This document shows, in pieces, positions 26,707 to 35,359 of a stretch of 64,000 nucleotides of DNA. Position 1 is the stretch's first letter. Every line of letters starts with the position of its first letter. This DNA is from Candidatus Acetatifactor stercoripullorum (GTDB lineage Bacteria; Bacillota; Clostridia; Lachnospirales; Lachnospiraceae), in contig DXGH01000012.1 in NCBI GenBank assembly GCA_019114005.1, positions 19,249 to 83,248 of the forward strand, in the 5' to 3' direction. The notes under the pieces are model-generated. The model worked only from the letters and a program-made list of their open reading frames with translations. It was not told where the DNA came from and ran no database searches. The translations under genes and the position numbers were made by a program.

Positions 26707-27258
26707 ATGGATACAAGACTACAGCAGTATGATGAGAAAATGAAAAAGGCATATGATTATCTGGAATCGGACTATGCCACCATCCGGGCCGGGAGAGCCA
26801 ATCCCCATGTACTGGATAAGATCAAGGTAAATTATTATGGAACGCCGACTCCTATTCAGCAGGTAGGAAATGTCACCGTTCCGGAGGCGCGGATCATTCA
26901 GATATCTCCCTGGGAGAAGTCCATGATCAAGGAGATTGAAAAGGCGATTCTGACCTCTGATCTGGGTATCAATCCCTCTAATGACGGCAATGTGATTCGT
27001 CTGGTGTTCCCGGAGCTGACCGAGGAGAGAAGAAAGGATCTTGTGAAGGAAGTAAAGAAAAAGGCGGAGGAGGGAAAGGTGGCTGTCCGCAATATCAGAA
27101 GAGATGGAAACGATGCCTTCAAGAAGCTGGCGAAAACGGAAGTCTCTGAGGATGAGATAAAGCAGCTGGAGGAGCAGCTTCAAAAGCTCACCGACAAGTA
27201 CATCAAGGATATAGACGCCTTGATGGACAGCAAATCCAAGGAAATCATGACGGTGTAA
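26707..27258 (+). CDS. frr: Ribosome recycling factor
   Basis: Splits post-termination ribosomes together with EF-G. 183 aa. The ATG at 26707 follows GGAGG; the ORF-track start at 26674 adds 11 residues absent from the family. Hallmarks: [22 protein letters not shown] and [16 protein letters not shown], and the C-terminal three-helix region rich in lysine and glutamate. Confidence 0.97.
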   Translation: MDTRLQQYDEKMKKAYDYLESDYATIRAGRANPHVLDKIKVNYYGTPTPIQQVGNVTVPEARIIQISPWEKSMIKEIEKAILTSDLGINPSNDGNVIRLVFPELTEERRKDLVKEVKKKAEEGKVAVRNIRRDGNDAFKKLAKTEVSEDEIKQLEEQLQKLTDKYIKDIDALMDSKSKEIMTV

Positions 27259-27363
27259 AGTCCAATCAATGCGGGGGCGGAGAATGCGAGAGCTTATCCG
27301 CTCCTTTGTGCATAACCCGAGTAGTATGTGGTTCTGTAAAAACAAGGAAAGGCATGTGGGAGA

Positions 27364-28083
27364 ATGAGCGAGGAAATAAAAGTGCCAAGGCATGTGGCGA
27401 TTATCCTGGACGGAAACGGAAGGTGGGCAAAGGCAAAGGGAATGCCCCGCAATTACGGACATGTCCAGGGGGCCAAGACAGTGGAGACCATCTGTGAGGA
27501 GGCATACAGAATGGGAATCCAATATTTGACGGTGTACGCCTTTTCCACGGAAAATTGGAACCGTCCCCAGGATGAGGTGGACGCATTGATGAAGCTTCTG
27601 CGAAACTATATGAAAACCTGCCTGAAGACGGCGGAGAAGAACCGTATGTGCGTCCGGGTGCTGGGAGAAAAGTCGAGGCTTGACGAGGATATCCGAAGCC
27701 GCATTGAGGAGCTGGAGGAGGCAACGAAGAATAACGACGGTCTTCATTTTCAGATCGCCATCAATTACGGCGGCAGAGACGAGATTCTGCGGGCTGTGAA
27801 AAAGGCTGTGCAGAAGGTAAAGGAAGGTGAACTGTCAGAGACAGGGATCAGTGAGGAGGTCTTTGCAGGCTTTCTTGACACGGCGGGGATACCGGACCCG
27901 GACCTTTTGATCCGCACCTGCAACGAACAGAGAATTTCAAACTTTCTGCTCTGGCAGCTTGCATACACGGAATTTTATTTTACCCCGGTTGCCTGGCCTG
28001 ATTTTTCAAAAGAAGAATTGGTCAAAGCGGTGGAGGCATATAATCATAGAGACAGAAGATATGGCGGCTTAAAGGAGGAATAA
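27364..28083 (+). CDS. uppS: Isoprenyl transferase (undecaprenyl diphosphate synthase)
   Basis: Makes the C55 lipid carrier for peptidoglycan and other envelope polymers by cis-condensation of isopentenyl diphosphate. 239 aa. IILDGNGRWAKAKG near residue 11 contains the catalytic aspartate; FSTENWNRP and the C-terminal DLLIRTCNEQRISNFLLWQ are conserved. The start is a little uncertain: ATG 27364 has GGGAGA very close by, while GTG 27382 has a well-spaced GAGGAAAT. Confidence 0.95.
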   Translation: MSEEIKVPRHVAIILDGNGRWAKAKGMPRNYGHVQGAKTVETICEEAYRMGIQYLTVYAFSTENWNRPQDEVDALMKLLRNYMKTCLKTAEKNRMCVRVLGEKSRLDEDIRSRIEELEEATKNNDGLHFQIAINYGGRDEILRAVKKAVQKVKEGELSETGISEEVFAGFLDTAGIPDPDLLIRTCNEQRISNFLLWQLAYTEFYFTPVAWPDFSKEELVKAVEAYNHRDRRYGGLKEE

Positions 28084-28087
28084 CCCT

Positions 28088-28912
28088 ATGTTTTGGACCA
28101 GACTTGCCAGTGGGATTGTATTGGTTTTGATAGCGCTTTTAGCCCTGGGGTTTGGAGGGATTCCCCTTGCGGCCATATTGCTGGTTATCTCGCTCATAGC
28201 CTACAGGGAGCTGACAAAGGCCCTTCGGTGTGCGTCGAAGCCAAAGGGATTAAATGGCCTTGAAATTGTGGGAATGGCGGGAATTCTGTGCTGGTATGGG
28301 GCTGTTTTCTTCTCGGGGGACACACAGCTTATGCTCATGTGCATTGTGGGAGTGTTTATGGGTCTGATGCTTGTATACGTGGTGACCTTTCCCAAATTTC
28401 AGGCCGGTCAGGTGACAGCCGCCTTTTTTTCCTTTCTGTATGCGCCGGTGATGCTGTCCTTTGTGTACCTCACTCGTATGTGCCCACAGGGAATTTATAT
28501 GGTATGGATGATTCTGATCAGCTCCTGGGGGTGTGATACCTGCGCCTATGCAGTTGGAAAGCTGATTGGAAGGAAAAAGATATTCCCGGTGCTCAGTCCC
28601 CATAAATCCTTAGAGGGCTGCATTGGCGGCGTGGCCGGAGCTGCGTTAATCGGCGGACTGTACGGATATTTTTTTGTGGAGAAAGCATTTCCCGATCAGA
28701 CGGTTGCGTGGATGATTGCCTTTATCTGCGCCGCTTCCGCAGTGATGAGCATGGTGGGAGACCTGGCGGCCTCCGCCATCAAGAGAAACCATGACATTAA
28801 GGATTACGGGCATCTTATCCCGGGACACGGCGGCATTATGGACCGCTTTGACAGTATGATAGTGACAGCGCCTATGATTTACTTTCTCACGGTGCTGATG
28901 ATTCGTTTTTAA
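28088..28912 (+). CDS. cdsA: Phosphatidate cytidylyltransferase
   Basis: Membrane enzyme forming CDP-diacylglycerol from phosphatidate and CTP, upstream of PgsA. 274 aa with about eight membrane segments. The C-terminal signature is intact: GDLAASAIKRNHDIKDYGHL then PGHGGIMDRFDS. It follows uppS by 4 bases. Confidence 0.95.
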   Translation: MFWTRLASGIVLVLIALLALGFGGIPLAAILLVISLIAYRELTKALRCASKPKGLNGLEIVGMAGILCWYGAVFFSGDTQLMLMCIVGVFMGLMLVYVVTFPKFQAGQVTAAFFSFLYAPVMLSFVYLTRMCPQGIYMVWMILISSWGCDTCAYAVGKLIGRKKIFPVLSPHKSLEGCIGGVAGAALIGGLYGYFFVEKAFPDQTVAWMIAFICAASAVMSMVGDLAASAIKRNHDIKDYGHLIPGHGGIMDRFDSMIVTAPMIYFLTVLMIRF

Positions 28913-28925
28913 TTGAGGAAATACC

Positions 28926-30071
28926 ATGAAGAGAATAGCAATATTGGGCTCCACGGGCTCTATAGGAAGACAGACGTTAGAGGTGGCAAGAAGCAACAAA
29001 GACCTTTCGGTGTCGGCGCTGGCAGCAGGCACCAATGTGGAACTGATGGAAGCGCAGATCCGGGAATTTGGGCCATCCACGGTCTGTATGTGGACACAAG
29101 AGGCGGCTTCGGACTTGAAAAGAAGAGTTGCAGATTTGGACGTGAGGGTAACCTGCGGCATGGAAGGACTGCTGGAAATTGCAGGTTTGAATGAGGTGCA
29201 GGTATTGGTTACCGCCATTGTGGGAATGATTGGTATCAAGCCTACCATTGCCGCTATTGAGGCCGGTAAGGACATCGCTTTGGCCAACAAGGAAACCCTT
29301 GTTACGGCGGGCCATATTATTATGCCCCTTGCAAAGGAACGGGGTGTTTCCATTCTGCCGGTGGACAGTGAGCACAGCGCAATTTTCCAGTCCCTGAACG
29401 GAGAACCGGCGGAGAGGGTATCCAGGTTATTTCTGACCGCTTCCGGGGGACCTTTCCGGGGGAAAACCAGAAAAGAGCTGGAAGGCATACAGGTGGAGGA
29501 CGCTCTGAAGCATCCAAACTGGACCATGGGGCGCAAGATCACCATAGACTCTTCCACGCTGGTGAACAAGGGACTGGAGGTAATGGAAGCCAAATGGCTT
29601 TTTGGAGTGGACCTGGACCGGATTGAGGTGGTAGTCCATCCTCAGAGCATAATTCATTCCATGGTGGAGTATGTGGACGGCGCCGTTATGGCGCAGCTTG
29701 GGATGCCGGATATGAAGCTTCCCATTCAATATGCTCTTTTTTATCCTGACAGAAGACCCATGGAGGGAGAGCGGGTAAACTTTTTTGAATTGGGAAATCT
29801 GACCTTTGAAAAGCCGGATACGGACACCTTTACAGGCCTTGCCCTGGCTTACAGAGCTGCCAGACTGGGAGGAAGCATGCCTACGGTGTACAATGCGGCA
29901 AATGAAAAGGCGGTGGAGCTGTTTTTGGCGCGGAAGATTTCCTATCTGCAGATACCGCAGCTGATAGAGGAATCCATGGATCAGCACAAAAACCTTCCAA
30001 ATCCAACTGTGGAGGAAATCCTTGAAACACAGCGGCAGGTTTATGAATTTATTGCAGGAAAGGTTAAGTAG
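28926..30071 (+). CDS. dxr: 1-deoxy-D-xylulose-5-phosphate reductoisomerase
   Basis: Second enzyme of the non-mevalonate (MEP) isoprenoid pathway, NADPH dependent. 381 aa. N-terminal NADPH-binding GSTGSIGRQTLEV, then ALANKETLVTAGH, DSEHSAIFQ and LTASGGPFRG in the catalytic and flexible-loop regions. Makes precursors for the UppS reaction encoded two genes upstream. Confidence 0.97.
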   Translation: MKRIAILGSTGSIGRQTLEVARSNKDLSVSALAAGTNVELMEAQIREFGPSTVCMWTQEAASDLKRRVADLDVRVTCGMEGLLEIAGLNEVQVLVTAIVGMIGIKPTIAAIEAGKDIALANKETLVTAGHIIMPLAKERGVSILPVDSEHSAIFQSLNGEPAERVSRLFLTASGGPFRGKTRKELEGIQVEDALKHPNWTMGRKITIDSSTLVNKGLEVMEAKWLFGVDLDRIEVVVHPQSIIHSMVEYVDGAVMAQLGMPDMKLPIQYALFYPDRRPMEGERVNFFELGNLTFEKPDTDTFTGLALAYRAARLGGSMPTVYNAANEKAVELFLARKISYLQIPQLIEESMDQHKNLPNPTVEEILETQRQVYEFIAGKVK

Positions 30072-30074
30072 CAG

Positions 30075-31130
30075 ATGGTAACACTGATCTTATTTATCAT
30101 AATATTTGGGGTGGTGGTTGTCTCACATGAGTTTGGACATTTTCTGCTGGCCAAGGCTAACGGGATACATGTGGTGGAATTTGCGGTGGGAATGGGCCCT
30201 ACGCTTTTTTCCTTTCAGAAAAAAGAGACCAAATATTCCCTGAAGCTGTTTCCTATCGGCGGAGCCTGTATGTTTGAAGGCGAGGACGGGCTGGAGACCA
30301 AGGAGGGGGAAATCAGTGAGGGCTCCTTTCTAAAGGCCAGTGTGTGGGGAAGAATTTCCACTGTATTTGCAGGTCCGTTTTTTAACTTTATTTTGGCTTT
30401 TATTATCGCGTTGATCATGGTCAATCTGATTGTGATCAGGGATCCGGTGGCTACGGAGGTGCTGGAAAACGGGGCGGCTGCAGAAGCGGGGCTTATGGAC
30501 GGAGACCGCATTGTTTCCCTGAACGGGGAAAAGGTTTACCTGTACGAGGAAATTCAGCTGTTTACCATGCTGTATGAGTCGGGGACTGTGGATGTGGTGT
30601 ATGAACGGGATGGGCAGCGTTACAGCACAGTGCTGACGCCCCAGTATGATGAGACCACAGGGCGGTATATGCTTGGAATCTCCAACGCGGAATTTGTGGA
30701 GCTTAAAGGGCTGGACGGTTTGAAATATGCCTGGTATGAAATGCGCTATTGTGTAAAGATGACCTATAAGAGCCTTGGGATGCTGGTAAGGGGCCAGGTT
30801 GACAGGCAGGATGTTGCGGGGCCGGTGGGCATTGCGGTGAACCTGGTGGGGAGAACCTATGAGGAGACCAAGGACGAAGGCTTTATGAATGTCCTGGTGA
30901 ATATGTTAAATATCACGCTGATGCTTTCCGTAAACCTGGGAATCTTAAATCTTCTGCCCATTCCGGCGCTGGATGGGGGCAGGCTGGTCTTTCTGCTGAT
31001 TGAGGTTATCCGCGGCAAGCCCATTCCTCCGGAAAAGGAGGGCATGGTGCATTTTATCGGCCTTATGTTTTTCATGGTGCTTATGGTATTTCTGTTCTTC
31101 AACGATTTATCCAATATTTTTCTGAATTAA
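30075..31130 (+). CDS. rseP: Site-2 protease RseP (RIP metalloprotease)
   Basis: Intramembrane zinc metalloprotease that cuts membrane anti-sigma factors or signal peptide remnants. 351 aa: HEFGH motif at about residues 17-21 in the first membrane segment, one PDZ domain (about 125-200), and the second metal-site motif LLPIPALDGGR near 290. The window encodes two membrane anti-sigma candidates, which are possible but unproven substrates. Last gene of the pyrH-to-rseP run. Confidence 0.95.
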   Translation: MVTLILFIIIFGVVVVSHEFGHFLLAKANGIHVVEFAVGMGPTLFSFQKKETKYSLKLFPIGGACMFEGEDGLETKEGEISEGSFLKASVWGRISTVFAGPFFNFILAFIIALIMVNLIVIRDPVATEVLENGAAAEAGLMDGDRIVSLNGEKVYLYEEIQLFTMLYESGTVDVVYERDGQRYSTVLTPQYDETTGRYMLGISNAEFVELKGLDGLKYAWYEMRYCVKMTYKSLGMLVRGQVDRQDVAGPVGIAVNLVGRTYEETKDEGFMNVLVNMLNITLMLSVNLGILNLLPIPALDGGRLVFLLIEVIRGKPIPPEKEGMVHFIGLMFFMVLMVFLFFNDLSNIFLN

Positions 31131-31133
31131 GGC

Positions 31134-31163
31134 GGGAGGGCGGCTGCCCTTCCCCGATTTTTC
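31134..31163 (+). terminator. Probable terminator after rseP
   Basis: GGGAGGGC (31134-31141) pairs with GCCCTTCCC (31146-31154) with one bulged T, followed by CGATTTTTCTTTTT. Confidence 0.65.
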
Positions 31164-31239
31164 TTTTTATTTCCATCAATAAAATCTTATTTTTCACAAA
31201 ATTTCACAAACAAATCAAAACAGAATAGGGAGACAAAAA

Positions 31240-32028
31240 ATGGGAGACTTTTTAACTTCCTGTTACCATAAACGGGGCGCAGGAAAAAAAGACGGAGTGT
31301 CTTTGCTTTTGCAGCAGGGAACTTGCAGGCAGACGGCATTGGCCTTTGCCTGCGTGTGCTGCGACCCGGCTGCAGCGGGAGGGGACAGGTATTTTACGGG
31401 ACAGCTTCTTTTGTGGTACCGCCGTATGGGGGCTTTGCTTTGTGCAAAAGGCAGAGGAACAGAAAGCAGGGCGGTAAAAGAAAGCCTGGAGCGGGCGCTT
31501 CGGAGGATGGATGAGGAGATTTTGGACTACAGAACAAAAATGTCTGGGAAATGTGCTGGGAAGGGCGCTGAAAAAGGCGCTGGAAAAGACATAGAAGTAT
31601 CGGGCATTTTGTGCGGAGGGGATGGCTTTTTGCTTTTTCACCGGGGAGGACAGAACATCTATCAGATCAACACCAGATTTCTGCGGCCCAATGTGAAAAA
31701 AATTGCGGGAGAAAACACGGAAGTCTGTGGAAGCGGCGGCTGCGGAGAGGGACAAGAGCGTTTCTGCATAAAACAGGGAATTTTACAGCCGGGCACCGGG
31801 GTTTTACTGGCAACGGCTTCCCTTTGCAGTAATCTGACAGAGGAGATGCTCAAGGGGTGTATGGAGATGGAGAGTCTGCGCACCCAGAGGCAGCTGGATA
31901 AGCGTCTGGGAGAGCTTGGGCGGGAGGCAGAAATACGGGCGAAGGCCGCAGAGAGAGGCAAAGGACTGGGAGCGGCGCTGGTGGTGTCCCTGGCAGAAAA
32001 GGCAGGTGGATCAAGAGATGGAAGGTGA
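31240..32028 (+). CDS. Degenerate PP2C-like protein, probable pseudophosphatase
   Basis: 262 aa, AGGGAG upstream of the ATG. The segment SGILCGGDGFLLFHRGGQNIYQIN and the later VLLATASLCSNLTEEML align by eye with the PP2C strands that normally read VGDSR and LLASDG, but the metal-binding aspartates are replaced (HRGGQ and TAS). The N-terminal part also lacks a clear DGMGG motif. A glycine/lysine repeat (GKCAGKGAEKGAGK) sits in the middle. A Hanks-type kinase follows, and kinase plus PP2C pairs are common in Firmicutes, so a regulatory pseudophosphatase is inferred. The assignment is tentative. Confidence 0.5.
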   Translation: MGDFLTSCYHKRGAGKKDGVSLLLQQGTCRQTALAFACVCCDPAAAGGDRYFTGQLLLWYRRMGALLCAKGRGTESRAVKESLERALRRMDEEILDYRTKMSGKCAGKGAEKGAGKDIEVSGILCGGDGFLLFHRGGQNIYQINTRFLRPNVKKIAGENTEVCGSGGCGEGQERFCIKQGILQPGTGVLLATASLCSNLTEEMLKGCMEMESLRTQRQLDKRLGELGREAEIRAKAAERGKGLGAALVVSLAEKAGGSRDGR

Positions 32029-32050
32029 GATAACAGGGAAAGGGGCAGAA

Positions 32051-32869
32051 ATGGAGAGAAAGCTGTACGAGAAGGGATATGAAATGCTTGACAGCGCAGG
32101 ACAGGGAGCCTTTTCCAGGGTGTACCGGGTAAGAAAGAGAGATACGGGGGGATTTTTTGCCTGTAAGGTAAGCGGCAAAAAGGAAATGCTGGCCGCAGAG
32201 GCAAAGCTGCTGGGGCAAGTGTCTCATCCCCTGTTTCCGCGCTTTTGTGACCATTGGCAGGAACAGGAAAGGGCGTTTTTGATTATGGAGTATCTTCCGG
32301 GAATGAGCCTGAAGCATCTGGTGGAAAAAAGAGGGGGGCTTTCCCCTGCGCAGACGGCCAGAATCGGCATGTCCCTTGCCCAGGGGCTGCTCTACCTTCA
32401 TGAGCGCTGTAAGCCTGTGCTTTACAGAGACTTAAACCCGGGGAATGTGCAGATATTACAGGATGGACGGGCAAAGCTTTTGGATTTGGGGTGCGCCTGT
32501 GCTTTGGGGGAAAACAGAGACCGGGCAGGAACGCCGGGTTTTGCGCCTCCGGAACAGCTGACCGGGGAAAGCCTGTCTGCTGCGGGGGATATTTACGCTT
32601 TTGGAAAAATGCTGGAATATATGCTTCAGAGCGGGAGCTTAAGCGGAAAAAAGAGCGGACGCTGCGGGGAAAGGAAATGCCGGAAAACGCTGGAGGCTCT
32701 CTTGGCGGAATGTACCAGAAGGGACCCTGAAAAAAGACCGGGAGATATGCGCTTTTGTCTGGATATGCTGTGGGAGTGCCTGGAGGAGGAAAAAAGAGGA
32801 AGGCTTCTTTGGGGATGGAAGGAAAAAACCGGATACCGGGCAGCTAAGGCTGTTTGGAAAAAGTCCTAA
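32051..32869 (+). CDS. Hanks-type serine/threonine protein kinase
   Basis: 272 aa kinase domain without a membrane segment or PASTA repeats, so not the usual PrkC. Visible motifs: glycine loop GQGAFSRVY, lysine in FACKVS, catalytic loop YRDLNPGNV (HRD as YRD, the usual lysine as asparagine), DLG in place of DFG, and APPEQ activation segment end. The substituted lysine in the catalytic loop is noteworthy but occurs in some bacterial kinases. ATG 32051 is chosen for GGAAAGGGG upstream; ATG 32018, overlapping the previous gene, is an alternative. Partner of the PP2C-like protein. Confidence 0.82.
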   Translation: MERKLYEKGYEMLDSAGQGAFSRVYRVRKRDTGGFFACKVSGKKEMLAAEAKLLGQVSHPLFPRFCDHWQEQERAFLIMEYLPGMSLKHLVEKRGGLSPAQTARIGMSLAQGLLYLHERCKPVLYRDLNPGNVQILQDGRAKLLDLGCACALGENRDRAGTPGFAPPEQLTGESLSAAGDIYAFGKMLEYMLQSGSLSGKKSGRCGERKCRKTLEALLAECTRRDPEKRPGDMRFCLDMLWECLEEEKRGRLLWGWKEKTGYRAAKAVWKKS

Positions 32870-32897
32870 AAACAGCAAAAATTGACTTGCTGTTTTT
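32868..32897 (+). terminator. Terminator of the kinase gene, overlapping the fsa promoter
   Basis: AAAAACAGCAA (32868-32878) pairs perfectly with TTGCTGTTTTT (32887-32897), loop of eight. The loop contains the start of the next promoter's -35 element. Confidence 0.75.
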
Positions 32898-32909
32898 GGA
32901 AAATATAAT
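32882..32909 (+). promoter_or_regulatory. Promoter of fsa-bcp-yaaA
   Basis: TTGACT (32882-32887), 16-base spacer, TATAAT (32904-32909). Confidence 0.75.
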
Positions 32910-32959
32910 ATACTTAAATTAATAACAACCCTATTATAATTTGAAAAGGAGTGTGAAGT

Positions 32960-33613
32960 ATGCGTTTTTTTATTGATACCGCAAAGGTGGAGGAGATCAG
33001 AAAGGCAAACGATATGGGGGTTATCTGTGGGGTTACCACCAACCCGTCCCTGATTGCAAAGGCTGGCAGAGTCTTTGAAGAGGTGATTGCCGAGATTGCC
33101 TCCATTGTGGACGGCCCTATCAGCGGCGAGGTAAAAGCCACAACTGTTGACGCAGAGGGAATGATTGCCGAGGGAAGGGCAATCGCGAAGATTCATCCCA
33201 ATATGGTAGTTAAGATTCCCATGACCGTGGAGGGATTAAAGGCTTGCAAAGTGCTTTCCGCTGAGGGTATCAAGACAAACGTTACCTTGATATTTACCGC
33301 GAATCAGGCGCTTTTGGCGGCTCGCGCCGGTGCTGCTTATGTGTCTCCCTTCCTGGGACGTCTGGATGACATCAGCCAGCGTGGCGTAGATTTGATCCGT
33401 GAAATTGCAGAAATCTTTGCTGTGGCTGATCTGGACACGGAGATTATCGCAGCCAGCGTCCGCAATCCCATTCACGTTACGGACTGCGCTCTGGCGGGAG
33501 CGGATATTGCAACGGTTCCCTATGCCGTAATCGAGCAGATGGTGAAGCATCCGCTGACGGACGCAGGCATTGCCAAATTCCAGGCAGATTACAAGGCTGT
33601 TTTCGGAGAATAA
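32960..33613 (+). CDS. fsa: Fructose-6-phosphate aldolase / transaldolase-like protein
   Basis: 217 aa, the short TalC/Fsa type of the transaldolase family. [20 protein letters not shown] and [14 protein letters not shown] open the barrel; the Schiff-base lysine is in [14 protein letters not shown] near residue 86. Members either cleave fructose 6-phosphate to dihydroxyacetone and glyceraldehyde 3-phosphate or act as transaldolases; the sequence read by eye does not decide which. GGAG precedes the ATG and bcp follows after 22 bases. Confidence 0.92.
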   Translation: MRFFIDTAKVEEIRKANDMGVICGVTTNPSLIAKAGRVFEEVIAEIASIVDGPISGEVKATTVDAEGMIAEGRAIAKIHPNMVVKIPMTVEGLKACKVLSAEGIKTNVTLIFTANQALLAARAGAAYVSPFLGRLDDISQRGVDLIREIAEIFAVADLDTEIIAASVRNPIHVTDCALAGADIATVPYAVIEQMVKHPLTDAGIAKFQADYKAVFGE

Positions 33614-33635
33614 AAGGACGAAGGGAAAATAAACT

Positions 33636-34088
33636 ATGCTGGAAGCGGGAACAAAGGCGCCTGATTTTGAGCTGCCTGATCAAAATGGGGTCATGCACAC
33701 CTTGAAGGAATACAGAGGTAAGAAGGTGGTGCTGTATTTTTATCCAAAGGATAACACGCCGGGCTGTACCAGACAGGCCTGCGGCTTCGGGGAGCTGTAT
33801 CCCCAGTTTTTGGAAAAGGATGCGGTTGTAATTGGCATAAGCAGGGACAGCACAGCTTCCCACAAGAAATTTGAGGAAAAGTACAATCTTCCCTTTGTAC
33901 TGCTCTCGGACGTCAACCTTGAGGCCATACAGGCCTATGATGTATGGCAGGAGAAAAATATGTATGGCAAAAAGACCATGGGAGTAGTCCGCACCACCTA
34001 TCTGATCGATGAAGAGGGTGTGATCACAAAGGCCTTTGGAAAAGTAAAGGCAGCAGAGAATCCGGGGCAGATGCTCTCACAGCTGTAG
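33636..34088 (+). CDS. bcp: Thioredoxin-dependent thiol peroxidase (Bcp/PrxQ)
   Basis: 150 aa peroxiredoxin that reduces hydrogen peroxide and organic peroxides. Peroxidatic cysteine in TPGCTRQACGF near residue 45, with the second cysteine five residues later (CTRQAC), the usual Bcp pair. Placed before yaaA, another peroxide-stress gene, which supports an oxidative stress role for this unit. Confidence 0.94.
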   Translation: MLEAGTKAPDFELPDQNGVMHTLKEYRGKKVVLYFYPKDNTPGCTRQACGFGELYPQFLEKDAVVIGISRDSTASHKKFEEKYNLPFVLLSDVNLEAIQAYDVWQEKNMYGKKTMGVVRTTYLIDEEGVITKAFGKVKAAENPGQMLSQL

Positions 34089-34104
34089 GCGTTGGGGAAT
34101 AGGG

Positions 34105-34845
34105 ATGAGAATTATCATTTCACCGGCCAAGAAAATGAAAGTGGATACGGACACCTTTCCTGTGGAGGGAACGCCGGCATTTTTGGAAAAAACAAGGATA
34201 CTCGCACAGCTTATGGCGGACATGGACTATCAGGAGCTCAAGACCCTGTGGAGGTGCAATGACAAGCTGGCCCGCCAAAATTATGACAGGATACGCTGCA
34301 TGGATCTTACACGCAGCCTGACCCCTGCCATCATTGCCTATGAGGGGCTTCAGTATCAGCATATGTCTCCCATGGTTTTTACGGACAAGGCCCTTGCCTA
34401 CATAGGGGAGCATCTGCGGATACTGTCCGGCTTTTACGGTATTCTTTCGCCCTTTGACGGGGTTGTGCCCTATCGTCTTGAGATGCAGGCGCCGCTTGCA
34501 GTGGAGGGAGCCGGAGATTTGTATGAATTTTGGGGCAGTCTGCTGTATGAGGCTGTGTGGGACCAGGACAGAATTCTCTTAAATCTGGCCTCCAGAGAAT
34601 ATTCACGGGCCATAGAGCAGTACTTAAAGCCAGAAGATAAACTGGTGACCTGTGTGTTCGGACAGCTGGAGGGAGGACGGGTAAAGCAAAAGGGAACCCT
34701 TGCCAAAATGGCAAGGGGAGAGATGGTGCGGTTTCTTGCGGAAAATGATATTTCAGATTTGGAGGGCGTGAAAGCCTTTTCGGCTCTGGGGTATCGGTTT
34801 TCTAAGGAGCTTTCGGACGAGAAAAAAATGGTGTTTGTCATATAG
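34105..34845 (+). CDS. yaaA: Peroxide stress protein YaaA
   Basis: 246 aa, YaaA/DUF328 family: starts MRIIISPAKKMKVD, with IRCMDLTRSLTPAIIAYEGLQYQ and NLASREYSRAI. In Escherichia coli the family lowers free intracellular iron under peroxide stress; a DNA-binding helix-hairpin fold has been reported. It lies 16 bases after bcp and converges on the spore protein gene with a shared hairpin between them. Confidence 0.92.
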   Translation: MRIIISPAKKMKVDTDTFPVEGTPAFLEKTRILAQLMADMDYQELKTLWRCNDKLARQNYDRIRCMDLTRSLTPAIIAYEGLQYQHMSPMVFTDKALAYIGEHLRILSGFYGILSPFDGVVPYRLEMQAPLAVEGAGDLYEFWGSLLYEAVWDQDRILLNLASREYSRAIEQYLKPEDKLVTCVFGQLEGGRVKQKGTLAKMARGEMVRFLAENDISDLEGVKAFSALGYRFSKELSDEKKMVFVI

Positions 34846-34866
34846 GCATGGGCCTGCGCACAAAGC

Positions 34867-34917
34867 GGAAGGCGCCGCGTATCATCTGTTTTGATGATTT
34901 TGCGGCGCCTTCCATTT
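34867..34917. terminator. Bidirectional terminator between yaaA and the spore protein gene
   Basis: GGAAGGCGCCGC (34867-34878) pairs with GCGGCGCCTTCC (34902-34913), with the stem continuing through ATCATC/GATGAT. The two genes converge on it. Confidence 0.8.
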
Positions 34918-34928
34918 TGCGCAGTGTT

Positions 34929-35126
34929 TTACTTCATCTGCTCTTCCTGTTTTCTGATCATACGACGTACCATTTCTCCGCCGATAGAACCGGCCTCCTT
35001 GGAAGTCAGGTCACCGTTGTACCCCTCCTTCAGGTTTACGCCAAGCTCAGATGCAACCTCAGTCTTGAAACGATCCATTGCTGCCTTAGCTTCAGGAACT
35101 TCTACTCTATTACTTCTGCTTGCCAT
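34929..35126 (-). CDS. Small acid-soluble spore protein, alpha/beta type
   Basis: 65 aa DNA-binding spore protein that coats and protects spore DNA. The family core is clear: MDRFKTEVASELGV followed by LTSKEAGSIGGEMVRRMI, which includes the GPR protease recognition region (FKTEVASELG). GGAGGTG precedes the ATG. The leader is about 90 bases with a forespore-type promoter and a 10-bp inverted repeat. Together with spoIIM this shows that the organism forms endospores. Confidence 0.95.
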   Translation of the reverse strand: MASRSNRVEVPEAKAAMDRFKTEVASELGVNLKEGYNGDLTSKEAGSIGGEMVRRMIRKQEEQMK

Positions 35127-35173
35127 TTTGTTTCACCTCCGAATACATTCTTGTTTTTTGCAGTTTATATGAT

Positions 35174-35216
35174 CAAGATAAGTTTTGACATCACGTGTTT
35201 GCCATCACTTATCTTG
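35174..35216 (-). promoter_or_regulatory. Inverted repeat in the leader of the spore protein gene
   Basis: CAAGATAAGT (35174-35183) and ACTTATCTTG (35207-35216) are perfect complements around a 23-base loop that itself contains TGACATCA and TGCCATCA. It lies between the presumed promoter and the ribosome binding site; no T tract follows. Confidence 0.5.
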
Positions 35217-35220
35217 GTAA

Positions 35221-35249
35221 TAGTATGAACGGCAGAAAAAAAAATATGA
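35221..35249 (-). promoter_or_regulatory. Forespore (sigma-G/F-type) promoter candidate
   Basis: On the minus strand CATACTA (35227-35221) matches the sigma-G/F -10 consensus CATNNTA; TCATA (35249-35245) lies 17 bases before it as a partial -35. Confidence 0.6.
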
Positions 35250-35359
35250 TGGTAACTTTTTCATTTTTTTGTTATACTGGATGTTGCGGAATAGCATAAA
35301 ACGGAGACCGGGAAGCAAAAAGCTCACCGGAATCCCAGCCTTTGAAGGGAAGAACTACA

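Noticed and set aside
35273-35359. Riboswitch before the substrate-binding protein gene
   Set aside because: A small CCGG...CCGG hairpin exists, but no known riboswitch core or terminator was recognised.
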